Shown here in pieces: positions 41,001 to 54,439 of a stretch of 64,000 nucleotides of DNA (its first letter is position 1; the number at the start of each line of letters is the position of its first letter). The notes under the pieces were generated by a model. It ran no database searches. It had not been told where the DNA came from and was given only the letters and a program-made list of their open reading frames with translations. The stretch comes from Synchiropus splendidus (taxonomy: Eukaryota; Chordata; Actinopteri; Syngnathiformes; Callionymidae): contig NC_071345.1 in assembly GCF_027744825.2 (NCBI RefSeq), positions 17,454,001-17,518,000 of the forward strand, read 5' to 3'. The translations under genes and the position numbers were made by a program.

Positions 41001-44000
41001 TTCAACAATAGATGGCTGACAGCTATCTTCAGAGAACCAAATCTGAACTTTTCAAATGTGAATATATAGTACTACATTTCACTGCATGTAGTAGTCACTT
41101 GATGCATCCAAATGCATTATATTCTGTTTATTCCTTTCTTAGTTTTTGTTCTCCCAGAAATTTCAGTTTGAGTCATGGAAAATTGACTTAAATTTAGGTA
41201 CGTTTTCTGTACCTATAACTATATAACTATAGCTTGATTGTTTTCATGCTTGTATTGTAGCGACTCCATGAGTTTGCTTGTTCCAATATCAGATCAGCAT
41301 TGCTCACTGAAAGCCATGTTTCTTCGACTGCAATGCTGACTTTTAAATGATGTCACATGGCAGAGCGACTTATATAAATATAATTAAAAGACATTATTAA
41401 GAGATTCTTGTCCGTAACAACGACTCTGAAGACAAAAATATGCATTCGAAAATGAAAAGCAGATTTTATTGATATCAAATGAATAATTATCAGCACACTA
41501 ACACAAGGATGTGTGTCCTTGTGGCATGGTTGCGTGTCCACGTAGAGCTTGTGTAACATGGAGTGGTAATGACTAGTGCATTAGCAGGCTGTTTACTAGG
41601 CTGAAGCTAATGACTAAATCAATAGACATCATTCAGCACACGTTTAGTTGAGAAAACAAGTCTGTTTTTTTTTTTTTTTTTAATCACAAGGCTTTATTCT
41701 CCTGAAGCACAGTGGATTCCACACAAAACAAGGCAGTGTGTCATGTCACTTTGTCACTTTATAGCCATAAAAGCAGGGTGGATAAATTGACCAGTTCTCT
41801 TTTATAGACTGAAGTTCAATAGTAGCTTGTTGCTGCCTCTGGGCTTTCATTAAATCCAACTGTTAACCTAACAATTAGTCCATGTGAGCCAGACCTGCTG
41901 CTTACACGGCCTCAGTGGGCGATTTGTGTGGCTCCAACACTCATCACTTTCAGTCCACCTTTACATAGAATTCCAGAGTATGTGGCCAAATAAAATGCAG
42001 CCTGAACAAATAGTTTACATTAAGGAATTGTCTGAATGATCTGATCTACAAGAATCTTTGAAAAATCAAGGATGCTTTTGGAAACTATTTTTTGTTGTTC
42101 TAATTGTTGTGAGTTTGTTTTGACATCTATCTTAGGCTTGCTGGGTAATTTAAATGAAATTTACGGTTATTTATTTGAATTGTTTATTGTTATCTAGCAC
42201 TAAGAAAATACGACAATGCAGTTTTGAGATGTTTCCAAATATTTGGAAGCGCAAGGAATGGTGAATGGTGAAATGTAAAATATTTCTCTTCCCATGACAG
42301 ACATTGACACTACTTTGAGATCTTTATGTATTTCTTTTTACAGGGTTCACATGCAGTGTCACAACAGGAGAAGAAGCACATCATTTGCCAAGCTCATGGA
42401 CATCCACTGATCACTTGCTTCATTAGAATCAAGAAAATTACCATATAAAGTTACAGTCTCTGCTGCTACAATTTCACAATGGAGCATAAGTGGATGAAAA
42501 CCAACCAAATAATAATAATAATAATAATATCTGAGCTGCATCATGTCAACATTTTACAACACTATCTGCTCCCAACATGGCGCGATGTTTCGTTCCATTC
42601 CTGTTGAGGACAAGCTCATTCGAAGCCTTGTCATTTTGTTCTCAAATATGAACAAATCAGAGCTCAAGGACTACGACAGACAGGCAGGCCTTAATAAGGA
42701 CTTCACCAGTGTCATATGAAATTCGAATCGTGCTTGTCGTCAGAGACCTCCAGCAATGAAAATCCAGTCCCATTATTCCTGACATCAAACATTGGTGGAG
42801 CTCATTTGCAGCTGAATGTGGAGGCCGTGGCAACACTGACCTGTTTAGCATGTGTGTGTTCCAGAGCTGCAGCAGTGCTGAGTACCTGTGGGCTCAGCTG
42901 GTGTGCCACTGCCCCCACCTCCTACCTGCCACTATCAAATCCAACAGACTGGCCCAAACAAGGACTAATGGTCAAAACTTGAGGGTGTAGCCTCTGACTA
43001 GTCCAGCGTGTCTGCTTTCATGCAGCTGAGTTTCCCTTCTCCTCGCATGCTCACCTGTCCGCCTCTGTCCGCGGAGATGGGCGGCTAGACTTCCAGGGTA
43101 ATGAGCAGTGATATGATGTGATCTTTAAACTCCTCTGCAAAGCAGACCAGCTCCTCTGACCTTGAGTATTTGCTGTAGAGAAGTCACTTCTGACGCAGGA
43201 GGAAACAGATGAAGCACTGATTCATAGGCACAGCTGTCCGTCCGTGTGCCAATTGTGTCTGATGTCTTCTTTTCTTCCCTGCAGTTGTGTGCATGCATGC
43301 CAACAAAGTTTCTCATCAAGGACCTTTGTGTTCGCCGCACATGTGCATGCCTCTCCGTCTCCAGCTACAGCTCCGAAACCAGCTGTGTGTGTTTACTCTA
43401 CCTGGTTTACCTGCTTCAGGAGAGCAGGCTGCCAGCAGTGCCCACGTCACTTCAAGTCATCGCCGCTCGTAAGTCGAGTGCATGTCATTTGTTCCATCAT
43501 GCTCATGCAATGTCTGACCTGTTGTGCATGTTTACTCAACTAGCGTTTGTGTCCAGGTCTACCTGCAGCGAAACCGTCATTCCACATCAGTTCTGTCTGA
43601 CCTGGAATGGGATGCATTTGTTTTTATAAAGAAGGAGTTTGAGTCGCTGAAACATTTTCTCAGCATTTGCACATTAGACGATGATGTCAGCTCAGGATCA
43701 AAAGGCTTTCCACTCAAAACTGTGATCCATGAAGCATAACTGGCAACTTTCAACACATAACAAGACTCTCAGCTGAATGTCATATTTGCCTCTTTTACTG
43801 ACCAGCGTTTTGGGTAAAAATTACTAAATGGTTGATCCTTCACAACACACAAAACATTCAGGTTTTTCTTGCATGTAGTTTCCTCAATAATTTGAGGTCT
43901 CTGCTTGCAAGAAAACTGACTGTCGGCAGGCAAACTACTCTCTGCATTTGTAATGATTTCGATATTCACTGAAGGTGATCTGGTTTTAGCAGCACTTTGA

Positions 44001-44049
44001 TGGCTGGATGGCTGATGTGTGGCCCATTCCGACTGATCAAAAACATAAT
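38066..44049. other. gene-free intergenic DNA
   Basis: Bases 38580-38830 are complex and repeat-free. Bases 39890-40010 carry repeated GTTCA/TGAAC words typical of a fish MITE (AAATGAACTGGTTCATTC). A T run is at 41665-41681 and (AAT)n at 42508-42529. Short open frames at 42716-43629 have no domains or reliable splice context. Confidence 0.45.
42508..42529. repeat. (AAT)n microsatellite
   Basis: Seven AAT units. Confidence 0.9.
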
Positions 44050-44352
44050 GGTGCGTTCTAGCTGTCGTCGGAACTTGGAAATTCCGGGCTCAAATTTCCC
44101 TGTGGGAATGTGGGAAAATTCTCACCACCCCAAGTTCACAAATCCAAGATGGCTGCTTGGTGTGTCAGTGTGTAGAGTCTGTAGAGTTTTAAATATTCAT
44201 ACTGTATATGCGAACTAGAATGCGGATAGTGCTAACAATGGCTATCGCTAGACTGGCCATAGTCCGACTTTGGTAACTGGAATGTGCTGAGCTCAGCAGT
44301 GATGCCACTTCCCAACTCCAAGCTCAAACATTGGAGGTAACTGGACCGCACC
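44050..44352. mobile_element. MITE-like element with short terminal inverted repeats
   Basis: The left end GGTGCGTTCTAGCT and the reverse complement of the right end, GGTGCGGTCCAGTT, agree at 10 of 14 positions. Internally, CGGAACTTGGAAATTCCGGG is mirrored by CCCAACTCCAAGCTCAAA, giving a roughly palindromic layout. It is about 300 bases with no coding capacity, as expected for a non-autonomous DNA transposon. Target-site duplications are not evident. Confidence 0.55.
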
Positions 44353-46094
44353 ACAAGTCACTGAAGCATTTGAACGTAGGCAAACTCTGTCGACAGAAAC
44401 AATACCGACTGACATGTTGGTAAGGTGATAGTTGCTGCATTTCAGAAATGGGACATCACTTTCTCCCGAGTGAGAACTGATTTCAATGGGGCTGTGATTC
44501 TATGCTGATGCTCTCCCTCCCTCAGCTATTATGTTGTTAACATGGGTGAAACGTTAAGAGATTAATTTCAATTAACTACTGAAAAAAAGAATTCACTTTT
44601 TACATCATACAGTGTGATGTCATAACCAAAACATCCATGATGAAGGAGACTAAATTCTAAGAAACTTCAGGAAAGAAGCTGAATAAATGTTCCGAGCAGC
44701 AAAGAGTTCACTCATCATCGGAGCTCTTCCGCCCTGATGTCTCTTCGTGGTTTGGTGTTTTTTTCACTCAAACCTCTTAATTTATTTGCAACGTGGGGAT
44801 GGCCACATTTTTCTGCGTCAAATCTGCTTCTTTAGATTTCATCTTTTACACGTCTGAAATCCTTGACTCTGATCTTGACCATTTGACCCAGGCCTCTGCC
44901 TCAAACCTCTCTAGATACCACCCAATTCCAACTCCTAATCTAGTTCTTCTCTGAGATGTTCTTGCTTAGTTCTTGATCATATAAGCACCTCCCATTTATT
45001 TGACTGAATTATCTAATGTTTCCTTAAATAGCACCGTGATCATATTTGCTGTATTCATGCAACAGTAACAAGACTCATCATGGCAACGATGGTGCTCGCA
45101 GCTTTGTGGTCCGTTAATACAATATCACTTGACATTTGACCTCTTTAATCGGAAGGACATGATATATACTGGTGAAATCGTATGAACAATACATCCAGGT
45201 GCTTCCTCTCCTACAAAGCCGATTTGCACAGCCTGAAAATATCCTTGACATTTAGAGGAGATATGTAATATCATCTCATTTATTTTCATTCTCCGAGAGC
45301 TATGCGTGAAGAAAGAGTCACCAAAACGTTGCTCTGTTGTTCAGTTCCGGTCCTTGTCAGCACCAGCGCTTGACTACCACTAACCCTCCAACTCTCTTTT
45401 GACCTCTCCGATGGAAAACCTTAAGATGTGCTCTGCTGCACTTTGGACCAATTTTTTTTTTGAGCTGCCACTTAAATCAATAGAACCCAGACAGTGCTTC
45501 ATTCAGACCCACCTTTCTATTGACGTGCAGTAGATTTGACTAGTTGAACTTTGTGTTATTTCTTTAATGAAAACAGGTCGTGATGAGCGCTGGATAGGAA
45601 GCCTGTACAAAGAAAAAAAAAGTCAGAAATTCTGATTCTGTTCATTCAACCTTGGTGATAATATGTGCTCCAGATGTCGCGACTGCCTCACACTAAATCA
45701 CATTCATATACACCACAAGTGTGTTCGGGTTCTATGTAAAAGATGGAAGGCTAGAAGCTGCATAGCAAACCATTGAAAGAAAAGCAGTTAGTAAGCTGAA
45801 TACAAAGACCAGTCTGTAAACAATGGCTAATGTTTGGCAATCCCGGCAGAAATTCTCCTTTAACTTATTTCCAATCTTTTCAGCAAATGAAGTCTTCAGT
45901 GGTTGGACTTGAACCAACCAACACAATTAAAGTGACGTACCACATCCACCGCTTAATCTCGACCTTACATTTTGCCTTGAGAGAGGAGGATGTGTGTTTT
46001 TCGTTGTGAGGCTGACGGCGAATGACCCACTATGAAGGCTTACGTTTGTTTTTGAACACAGCAGCTGTGGTATTTTACAAGGAAATAGGCAACA
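44353..46094. other. gene-free intergenic DNA
   Basis: AT-rich with short homopolymer runs; no recognisable exon or element until the split repeat copy that begins near 46095. Confidence 0.5.
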
Positions 46095-46575
46095 AGCTGC
46101 GTAATACGGAGCGTCTTGATTCATCCACGCTGCTCTCACAACATGTCGAACAATGTGAGCGAGATTACTGACAACTGAGAAGATTTTAGACAGTCAAGTA
46201 CAGAGCCAGACATCCGAAAGGATCAATGAATAGTCTGGAAATCTTCAGTAAAATCAGCGTCTTTCCTCTTCGCTGTCCTCATGCAGATAGCTCTGCTGCA
46301 GCCACATCACAGCAGTGAAAACAGTTACCGAAGAGCTCAGCATTATTCATTTAAGTAAATATGTCTGTCAAAAAAATCAGATGTTACTCGTCCTAATAAA
46401 GATGAAAACACATGAGTTATCAAAATACCCCCCCATGGAGAGTTTCGCGAGACAAGGTGCAGCTCTTCAGCCGAGACCAAATCAGCGGCCAAAACCTTGC
46501 TTGTGTTCACATCTCAGACTTTTGAGCCGAACGCACTTTGTCTCAAGACAAAGTCCGCAGTGTGAAACCGCCCTT
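46095..46575. repeat. dispersed repeat copy B, split in two
   Basis: The left piece 46095-46141 (ATACGGAGCGTC ... CGCTGCTCTCACAA) and the right piece 46452-46575 (GACAAGGTGCAGCTCTTCAG ... TTTTGAGCCGAACGCACTTT) match adjacent parts of copy A at 10620-10790, but about 310 unrelated bases separate them here. Either sequence was inserted into this copy or copy A carries a deletion. Confidence 0.55.
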
Positions 46576-48540
46576 AGTCTGTGGGTGTCATGTGTCTTTA
46601 GGTTTATACGTGGTGGGAAATGCAGCAAAGATACAAAAAAAATGAGATGATGCTTTCATTTCGACAATTCAGATCAATATGGGTCTCATATCTCCTGTTG
46701 CTTTAGTAATTGATATTCCGATTCAATAAAACAGGACCAGAGTTGCTCAAAATATTGCCATAAATAGTTGAGAAGCATCTTCCATTTTAACTATGTCCTT
46801 GCTGCACTATCTGATTTCATTGAGGCGGCCACATTCGTAAACTTCAACTCAATATGGATTGGTAAACGCAAGGAAGGACAGCTCCCCAATCCTGCATCCC
46901 AGGGCCACTACATTACCATTCATTTGAATGCTTCCACTTCAAGCACTTCAGTTTCATATGGGGCCACACTGTATATACTGTGACAGTAGCGAGGGGCCAT
47001 CAAGCAAAAGGACAGATAAAAAGGAGTCTCATATTTACCTTAAATCGTGTTACTAAAATATGACAAAACAAGACGTTGACAAGAAAAATGTAATTACATT
47101 CTAATATTACATACTTGAAATAAATTTTTGTTTTATTTCATTCGAAGGCCCATTATTACTAGATTTTTCTCGAGGACGATTTATTTATTTTGAGGAACAA
47201 GACATAATGCTAAAATGGCAGTCACTCAAGAAAAGAACCTAATTTGAACCTAATTTCTGTGCCACTATCAATAGCTATGGGAATAAAAAGTGGAAAGGGG
47301 CTTTTAAATTCCTTAAAATAAATTAGTTATATTCATAATTGAAATTGCAATGATTGATTGAAAAGTACAATTTATTTCATAGTTTTGCTCTGAAGGCCAC
47401 GTAAATGCAGATAAAGGGCCGCATGTGGCCCCTGGGCCACACTTTGCCCATTTTATTTTTTATAAGAAATGTGTTCTTTTCTTTTGTTTAAAAGTCCTTT
47501 AAAAATAAATAAATATATGTTATGATGTATATATGAACATTTGTTTTGACACGTCAGACTGGTGAGTAATTTCACAGTACATAATCGATAAATGACTTTT
47601 GAGATATTTCAATAAATCAGATCAAGTCATTTCGCTATTGCGTCTATTCATAAGGGCCACATCAACAGAGTCAAGGTTGGTCATTACATGATAGCATAAC
47701 CAACCCTGACACAAGATGACCAGTCTTAGATTCCACTGGACAAATGGAAAAAGCTGAATTCAGCCGAGGCATCATGTAAAGCAAAAACATATACACCAAC
47801 ATGTAGAGCCGCGGCAGCAGTTTAATAAGTGTTTTTGATGGGAGAACACCTTGGCTCAGTATTGGCAGATTCCTTTAAAATTACCATGAATAGATGCTGC
47901 TCGCTACTTGAAGGTCAAATCCGCCTTTACAGATGACAATGCCATTCATCTGCTCACAATTTTATGCTTTAAATTGGCATCTGCGACGTCAATGTAGATT
48001 TGTTGCCTTTTGTTTGTCAGCTACTGCCACATTGTTTGTAGCCGGCAAAGGAGGACTAGAAACAAAACAGGTACAAGTAGATGGCTGCAAGAACAATGCT
48101 GGATGTCAAACACAAGATTTTTTTTAAGCTTATATTCACTCATGAATGCACCTTTGAATGCAATAGTAAGGAGTGAACGAAAATCTCAAAATACAAGACA
48201 CCAAATTACATATTTTTCCCTTTAAAAATGTAAGGAAAAAACTTTTGTATTGTTGATAATTGCACGTTCAAATATTTGAACAATGTTTTAGTGATTGTAT
48301 TGTGGTTATTATTGTGATATTTGTTTTATAAGCATGAGTGTTTTTGTGATATATATTTTTTTCATTTAAAAAAATGTATTCTCATATTTTTGGTGAATGA
48401 AATTAAATTGGGTTCATCGTAACTATTAAATCACAAATGTTCTTTTGGATTACTGCAGCAGTTGTGGTGGCCGGAGCTATTAAGATACAAATTTAGTATA
48501 GCGTCCACCTATTTGCGTTCTACATATTTAAAAAAAATCA
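46576..48540. other. gene-free intergenic DNA with a repeat fragment
   Basis: Bases 47385-47465 read GGGCCGCATGTGGCCCCTGG and CCACACTTTGCCCA, recognisable as part of a common fish non-autonomous element. The rest is AT-rich and includes T-rich stretches near 48115-48125 and 48350-48400. No exon recognised. Confidence 0.5.
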
Positions 48541-48806
48541 CACGACAAAGAATTAATATTTAAAATTTTCAGTTTATTTAAAAAAACACTCATTGGACAG
48601 CAGTCAAATATTGTTTTCAAAACAATTTGACCGATAAACAAACATCGATTCTCTACTGAAATGTGAAATAACATTTACATTTTGTACACAGTCAATACAG
48701 CTTCTCTCTAGAAGTGATTCCTTAAATAAACCTGGCGGGAAAGTGCAAATATATCGTGAGTACAGCAGGTCTGTCGTGACGTCACGTTACAGTAAGTATG
48801 GCAATA

Positions 48807-48852
48807 TTTATTCCCATATTGTTCGCATGTTGTTGTTGGTTTTTGTTTTATT
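48807..48852 (-). terminator. candidate prdm13 polyadenylation signals
   Basis: Two AATAAA hexamers on the - strand (reverse complement at 48847-48852 and 48807-48812) lie 154 and 194 bases past the prdm13 stop codon. Which one is used cannot be told; further ones lie downstream. Confidence 0.5.
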
Positions 48853-49005
48853 TTTAAAGTGCAACTAAGAGTTTTGTCAATGATGAGTCGATATTTTTCA
48901 ATAATTTAATTGCATGTATTTTGTTTGAATCAACAACACTCGGATTGAAACAAATCCCTCAGTGATCAGTAATAAACATGTTAATAGAATTAATATTAAG
49001 AGGAG

Positions 49006-50456
49006 TTAAATATGCGCGTCGCAGTCCGTGTTTTTGGCGGACTCTTGGTCGCTCTGCTCGTCCGTGAAGCAGACGTCCACGTCGCTGTCGTTGTCGCTCT
49101 TCTGCTCCTCGAACAGGTCCGGCTTCTCCTCCAGCTTCTTCACGCTCTGCCCGGGATGTCTGGACTTGACGTGCCGCTCCAGATCCCTCCGTCGAACCAG
49201 AACCTTTCCACAGAAGTCGCACCTGTAAGGCGTGTTCCCCTCCGCGTGCAGCCGGATGTGCTTGTTCAGGTTACTGGGATCACCGAATGGCCGGAAACAG
49301 ACCTTACACTTGAGCGGCTTGTAGCCGGTGTGAGTCCTCATGTGGATTTTCAGGCCGTATTTCCTTGAGTATAACTTGCCGCAATAGAGACACAAGTGGC
49401 CCTTTTTGGGTTTTCCCGCCCCGGGGCTGCTCGTGCTGCCTGCAGGGAGGGAGTCCATCCTGGCTCGGTTCTTCTCTGCTGCGATTTCGGACAGCTGTTG
49501 CGTGTGCATGGCGATCTCCCGGTCAATGTTGGTGATGGAGCCCAGGTCTTGGTTTAGGGACGGAGATCCAAAGTAGCTCATGGACTCTGGGTACTTGAGA
49601 AGATTACTGAAGTGGAACTTGAGGGGATAGTAGGGGGCGCTGTAGAGCAGCTCACCATTGTACACAGTGAAGGGCATCAAGGGGATGTTGCAGTCTCCCC
49701 CGTAGGTTTTGACGCCGTCCAAGTGTGGAAGGGAGAAGCGGTCAAAGTTCAGTCCGGGGGGGATCTGGGGGTACCGGGAGGGGGACAGCCCGGAGTGAAC
49801 CCGACTTTCTACGTGTTTGAAAGCAGAGGTCTCCTCCATGTGAGGCAGCAGAGGGAAACTTCGGATGGCGTTGGAGCACGGAACTATTGGAGCAGATGGG
49901 TCCATGACTCCCGGTGCGCACTTGGGTGGAGCCCCCGCTCCTCCGTTTAGACTCTCCCGGATCGGCTTCATGTGTCCGATCAGTTTGCTGAAACCCAAAC
50001 CCCCCATTTTGGCGGCGTCCTCTCTGGATGAGTCTGCGCTCGGGAGTTTGGAGACCCCGGTGGGCTTGAAGGCGGAGCGGACGCCCGGGTGGAAGCCCAT
50101 GGAGCTGAGCACCGAAGAGGCCGCTCCGAGGCCCAGCAGATGACCCTGGTTCCTGGCTGAGGCGACGCTCATGTCCAGAGCTCGCTCCTGCTCCTCGGAG
50201 CTGATCTTCTTCCCAAGTCCAATGACCCTCCTGCCCGAATCCGACACCGACGAGTGTCCGGTTCTGGGAGACGTGGAGGTGTTGGGGATGTCTCCGGACT
50301 TCGGGGACCTGCTGAAGGTCTCCGTTCCTCTGGCTTGCTCGCCGCTGACGAATCCGCGCCCGTTACTGAGCGCGCAGTGAAAATGCACGTGCGCTTTCAG
50401 GGTGTTGGGGTATTTGAAGATCCTCCAGCAGTACCAACAGATGTAGCGCTCATCAC
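49006..50456 (-). other. prdm13: prdm13 exon 4: all four zinc fingers and the linker
   Basis: This single 1451-base exon encodes residues 133-615. It starts with the last two bases of a Gly codon after an acceptor at 50457-50458. The C-terminal run of three closely spaced C2H2 fingers has linkers TGYKPLK and AEGNTPYR; the second is not of TGEKP type. The last 45 residues are rich in Glu and Asp ([15 protein letters not shown]). Confidence 0.9.
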
Positions 50457-53400
50457 CTGAGGAGCAAACGCCAGGTTAATTCAATGCTGGACGCGCATCA
50501 TTACACTTTAGCTGAAGAATTTAACCCCTGCGTGGAATTCTATCCAGCATAATTTAACAGAACGACTGGTCGCTTAGAGCTGATGAACAACTATTTACCA
50601 TACGAACGTTAGTATTAATTGAGATTTGACCTACTGCCAAATTATGAGCCCGAAAGTTTCCCCTGTTTAATCGAGGAAACATGAGAAATTACATGCGTTA
50701 ATTTTAGCCGCTCAGTTTTCCGATTCGTTTTTTATTGATATCTGTCTGCTTAAAAGGTTTTCCGTTACTCGTTCATTCGCCTGTTGTGGACGGGTGCGTT
50801 TCACCTGCAATATTACAAATGAGTAATATTTTTAATTTGAGCATGATCTCCTCATTATTATTATTTTTATTTCTTCGCGTTTAAAGCGATTATCTGCAGC
50901 AAAGACAAAAAAAGAAATGCATTTAAGCAAATTTCGCTGAAGATCTGGATTATTATTTCAGAATTTCAAAATATACTGTATGCATACTTCATCTACTCAA
51001 CTTAGCGCACAATGTCGGAAGTTTAAAAGTCTGGGCAAACGTTGATTTTCATATCTTCTAATTATTTAAGAATTCATCTGCATACATTACATTCAATAAA
51101 GTCAACGAAATACACAAAATAAAATTAAATGTACACGTTATATTCGCATGTTCTCGTTTTTCCTTGATAAAACTGTACATTTGCTCGTTATTCTATAGAC
51201 TATGAGAATGATAAAGGCTGAGAGTCGAGGCCGGAATTGAGGAGCTGAGCCATAATGTGGAGCCAAATGTCATCTCTCGATGACTCCCAGTCGAGCACTC
51301 AGGGGGTTAATCTAGATGTAATGACTGTGTAATCCTCGTCCATCCCATTGTTTCTCATCTGCGTCAAAAGAGCAAACGCCCAGTCCAATCTGGCGTGGCC
51401 CATTCACTGCGCGACTTTCCCCACTGTCGGCTCGGTACCGTGGAAGTGACGGCAGCTGGGGCTTGAAATCGCAAGTCCACGCAGACAAAAGACGCGGGTC
51501 CATCTGTTGACGCAGCGAATGTCCAGGAGCGTCCACACGGGCCGGAGAAGCGGGCCAATATACAGCCCACATAAAAGTTCTCATTCATCAGGCCACAATA
51601 CCTGAACTTACTCCCCTAATTCACCGTGAAACACTTGCTTTACTATTTATTAGCTTTTGAATACATGAATTTTTAATGACGCGCGGACATTTGTTAACCC
51701 TCTCATTCAATTACACCGAGGCGTTCGTCTCTCCTAAAGATCTCCTCCTTCAATCCGATTAGAGTCGCTTCAGTCGGGGGAAAATAATCCCGGATGATTC
51801 ATTATTAAGAAGAATTCCTCCGAAGTCTAAGCCGTTGTTGCTGTTTTTTTATTAATCTGTGAAACGGATTATCGCAGATTTAACTGGTGTTGTGGATAGA
51901 TTAGAAAGATTAAATATAATCCCCCAAGCGCCCATCACTGGACCAAACAAATACCAAAATCTTGACTCCATTAAATCAAACTGCTTCCGCGCAAACTTTG
52001 TTTACTACTTTTAAATTGACATTTTTGCCTTTGGCATTGTTCTGAGAGCGTTAATCCGAACTGTCTCTGACTCGTCACGTATTTCTGTTCAATAATTCAC
52101 TCTGGTTGATGATCAGTGCCTTCAGAACAAGCTCAAATATGCCGGAATAGTTACTCACCTGGCAACTTTTATTGCATCGCTCAGTTGAATGCGTTTCACC
52201 TTGTAATGATCAATCAGTATTTTATGATCTGTTATTATATTGTCTTTCAATCGTGTGGCTCACGTTTCATTTTACTTTTTTGTGTGTGTCAAGAATCTAA
52301 TCCAGTCAACGAAATCTAAATTATGAAAAGTAAATCAATATCATTATCTTGCAACAGTACTTGAAAACCTGGCTCAGGTGTGGCCTGATGGTCATTTCAA
52401 CTATTTTTACATCTACGTAAATAAAGCCTACACTTCGTTAAATTGAATTTTGCTATCATTTCTTTTCATTTTCCCCACTGATCTCGATAAACACTCGATT
52501 GAATTCCTCTGCCAAAAAGAAACTTTAACTCTTCATGACAAGCAGAAATGTAAATTAATAATTGTATTGCATTCACTCGCCGTAACACACAAGCACAAAG
52601 TATTTATTCGTTGATTAAAAAACGTCGCCTGCGATCATCCCATTCCGTTTTAAAGGTACATTTATCTGTTATTTGCCGTTGTAAATTGGGCGTTATTCTT
52701 AAAGCCAACCCCAAAATAGAATATGAACACGTGATTGATTTCTATCCCTCAGTGAGAAGAGACGCATCAGCGATATTGGCAGCTGTTTAAGTGGATGACA
52801 GCGAGTGAAGCTGAGGGCATGCCCAAAGTTAACGGGAGTCGTTTAATCCCAACGATTTCCTCACTCAGGTTGTTTTTGATCATACTTGAGGGGGAGAAAA
52901 AAAATTACCTTTCTCGTCGTGTGTGGGGGTCGCTGTGGTGGGGATGTCGTACCACTGGGCCAGAGCGTTGGAGTACCAGACGCAGAGCTCTTCTCCAGCT
53001 GGGATTTCTCTCAGGACCCGGTAGAAGATCTGCAATGTCGGTTTTACAGTCAGAGCGATCATTGGAGGACGATCGAGAAAAAAAAGGTCGACTTTTGGGT
53101 GAGCACTCACCTGGCCACCAGGTAGGTCTGACACTGCCTCGAGATTTTGTTCTTGGCTGCTTCTGGCTGCTCGGATCAGTCCGATCCAATCTGGTACCGG
53201 ACAGCCCGACTCGTCCACGAACTCGCCACGAACCAGTCGAACCTATAAAATAATGTTTAATTCAGACTTGTGGATGTGCTGTGTGATTTTCCCCTGCTTC
53301 CAGTTCGGTTCCGTTTCCTCACTTCAGGGCGTAACGCGTCGTTATCCGCTCGGCTGCTAATCGACTAAAGAGAAGACGCGCGGGCCTAATTGAGTTGATA

Positions 53401-54439
53401 TGGGAAACGAATGTGAGGAGTGTCAGAGCGTCTCTAAACTGTTGACGAACATTAAAGATCCGAGCGCGACATTTGACACGGAGATTGCACCTGATGATCC
53501 CGGGCAGCCCCCGGGCCACAAATTTAGACGCATCAATCACACTCTCGCTGACAGCCGCAACAATAAGTGGCTGCGCTTCAGCCGCTGTGCGCGTCGGGGG
53601 GAAAAAAATCACATATTCCGTCAGAATAATGACGTTTAATTACGCCATTAAACATTGGCCTCAATACGCGCGCGTGACATTTTAAATTAAATACCCAGTA
53701 ACGGGCCATAGATCATTTAATTGGACCTCTTCACTGGAAAGAACCGGAACATTTTATAACGATGCATTAAGGCAAATATCATTTAAATTTTAAGCAAAAA
53801 TACACCGTTGATTCAGTGGTGTAGCGGCAACTACAACACTTAAAAGGGCGGCATCTGTTTTTCAAAGAACATTACAACGATGCATCCCATTAATTTATTG
53901 ACAGACGGTTACATCACTCATTAAAACAACCCATTTATTACAATATTCTATCACTTCGGTGATGTTTTCCTGCAGACAGGCAGCAAACGAGGCCTCAGTG
54001 GCATCTTTCCGTGGGCAGATTAGATTAGGATTAAACGGTCCGTGGTGCTAACAGGCCCGCCAGCCAGAGAAACGTGAAGCCCACCCAGCAGACCCCCATT
54101 AGGCCCTGTTAAGTAGAAGCGCTGGCTGACAAGCTGGCCCTTAGTGGTGCCCAATTATTCTGACGGAGGAAAAGGGCCCTAAAATAGTTTGACAGACTCC
54201 AAAAATATTTATTAACTTGTGCATAAAATAATTAAATATGAAAAGACAGCGACAAAAGCAGATTTTGGAGATTAATACAAAAGATGAAAACTCACCTTCT
54301 TCTTGGGTCCCGGCTCCTTGCGGTCTGTCACGTACTTTCCCAGTTTAAAGACACCTGGTACCGGTCCAATTCGGAGCCCGGGTGGGATGCAGCAGTCCGC
54401 AAACACACTGACCGTAGTGGGCGCCCGAGTGGGTTGCAT
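49006..54439 (-). CDS. prdm13: PR/SET domain zinc-finger protein 13
   Basis: Nuclear transcriptional regulator; in vertebrates it acts downstream of Ptf1a and favours inhibitory neuron fates in dorsal spinal cord and amacrine cells in retina. Coding exons are 54439-54296, 53242-53111, 53029-52909 and 50456-49006; the phases join to 615 codons plus TAA (complement of 49006-49008). Residues 1-132 form the PR/SET region, with [65 protein letters not shown] and [20 protein letters not shown]. Zinc finger 1 follows (YICWYC ... HFHC, about 137-160), then about 325 low-complexity Ser/Pro/Gly-rich residues. Fingers 2-4 lie at about 486-508, 514-536 and 543-566 ([36 protein letters not shown]), and the C-terminus is acidic. 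MQPTRAP was chosen as start by analogy with the mammalian N-terminus; an in-frame ATG lies eight codons upstream (54463). Confidence 0.95.
50457..52908 (-). other. prdm13 intron 3
   Basis: 2452 bases, donor GTAATT and acceptor preceded by TTTGCTCCTCAG. Mostly AT-rich, but 51200-51600 is complex and GC-balanced and could hold a regulatory element. No other gene seen. Confidence 0.7.
53243..54295 (-). other. prdm13 intron 1
   Basis: 1053 bases with donor GTGAG and acceptor ATTTTATAG. The part at 53990-54185 is complex, with GGCCCGCCAGCCAG and a run of GGC/GCC words, then CCCAATTATTCTGACGG. It is a candidate enhancer by composition only. Confidence 0.6.

Noticed and set aside
49012..50143. Open frames of 118, 112 and 92 residues, + strand
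   Set aside because: Antisense to prdm13 exon 4, whose zinc fingers are unambiguous on the - strand.
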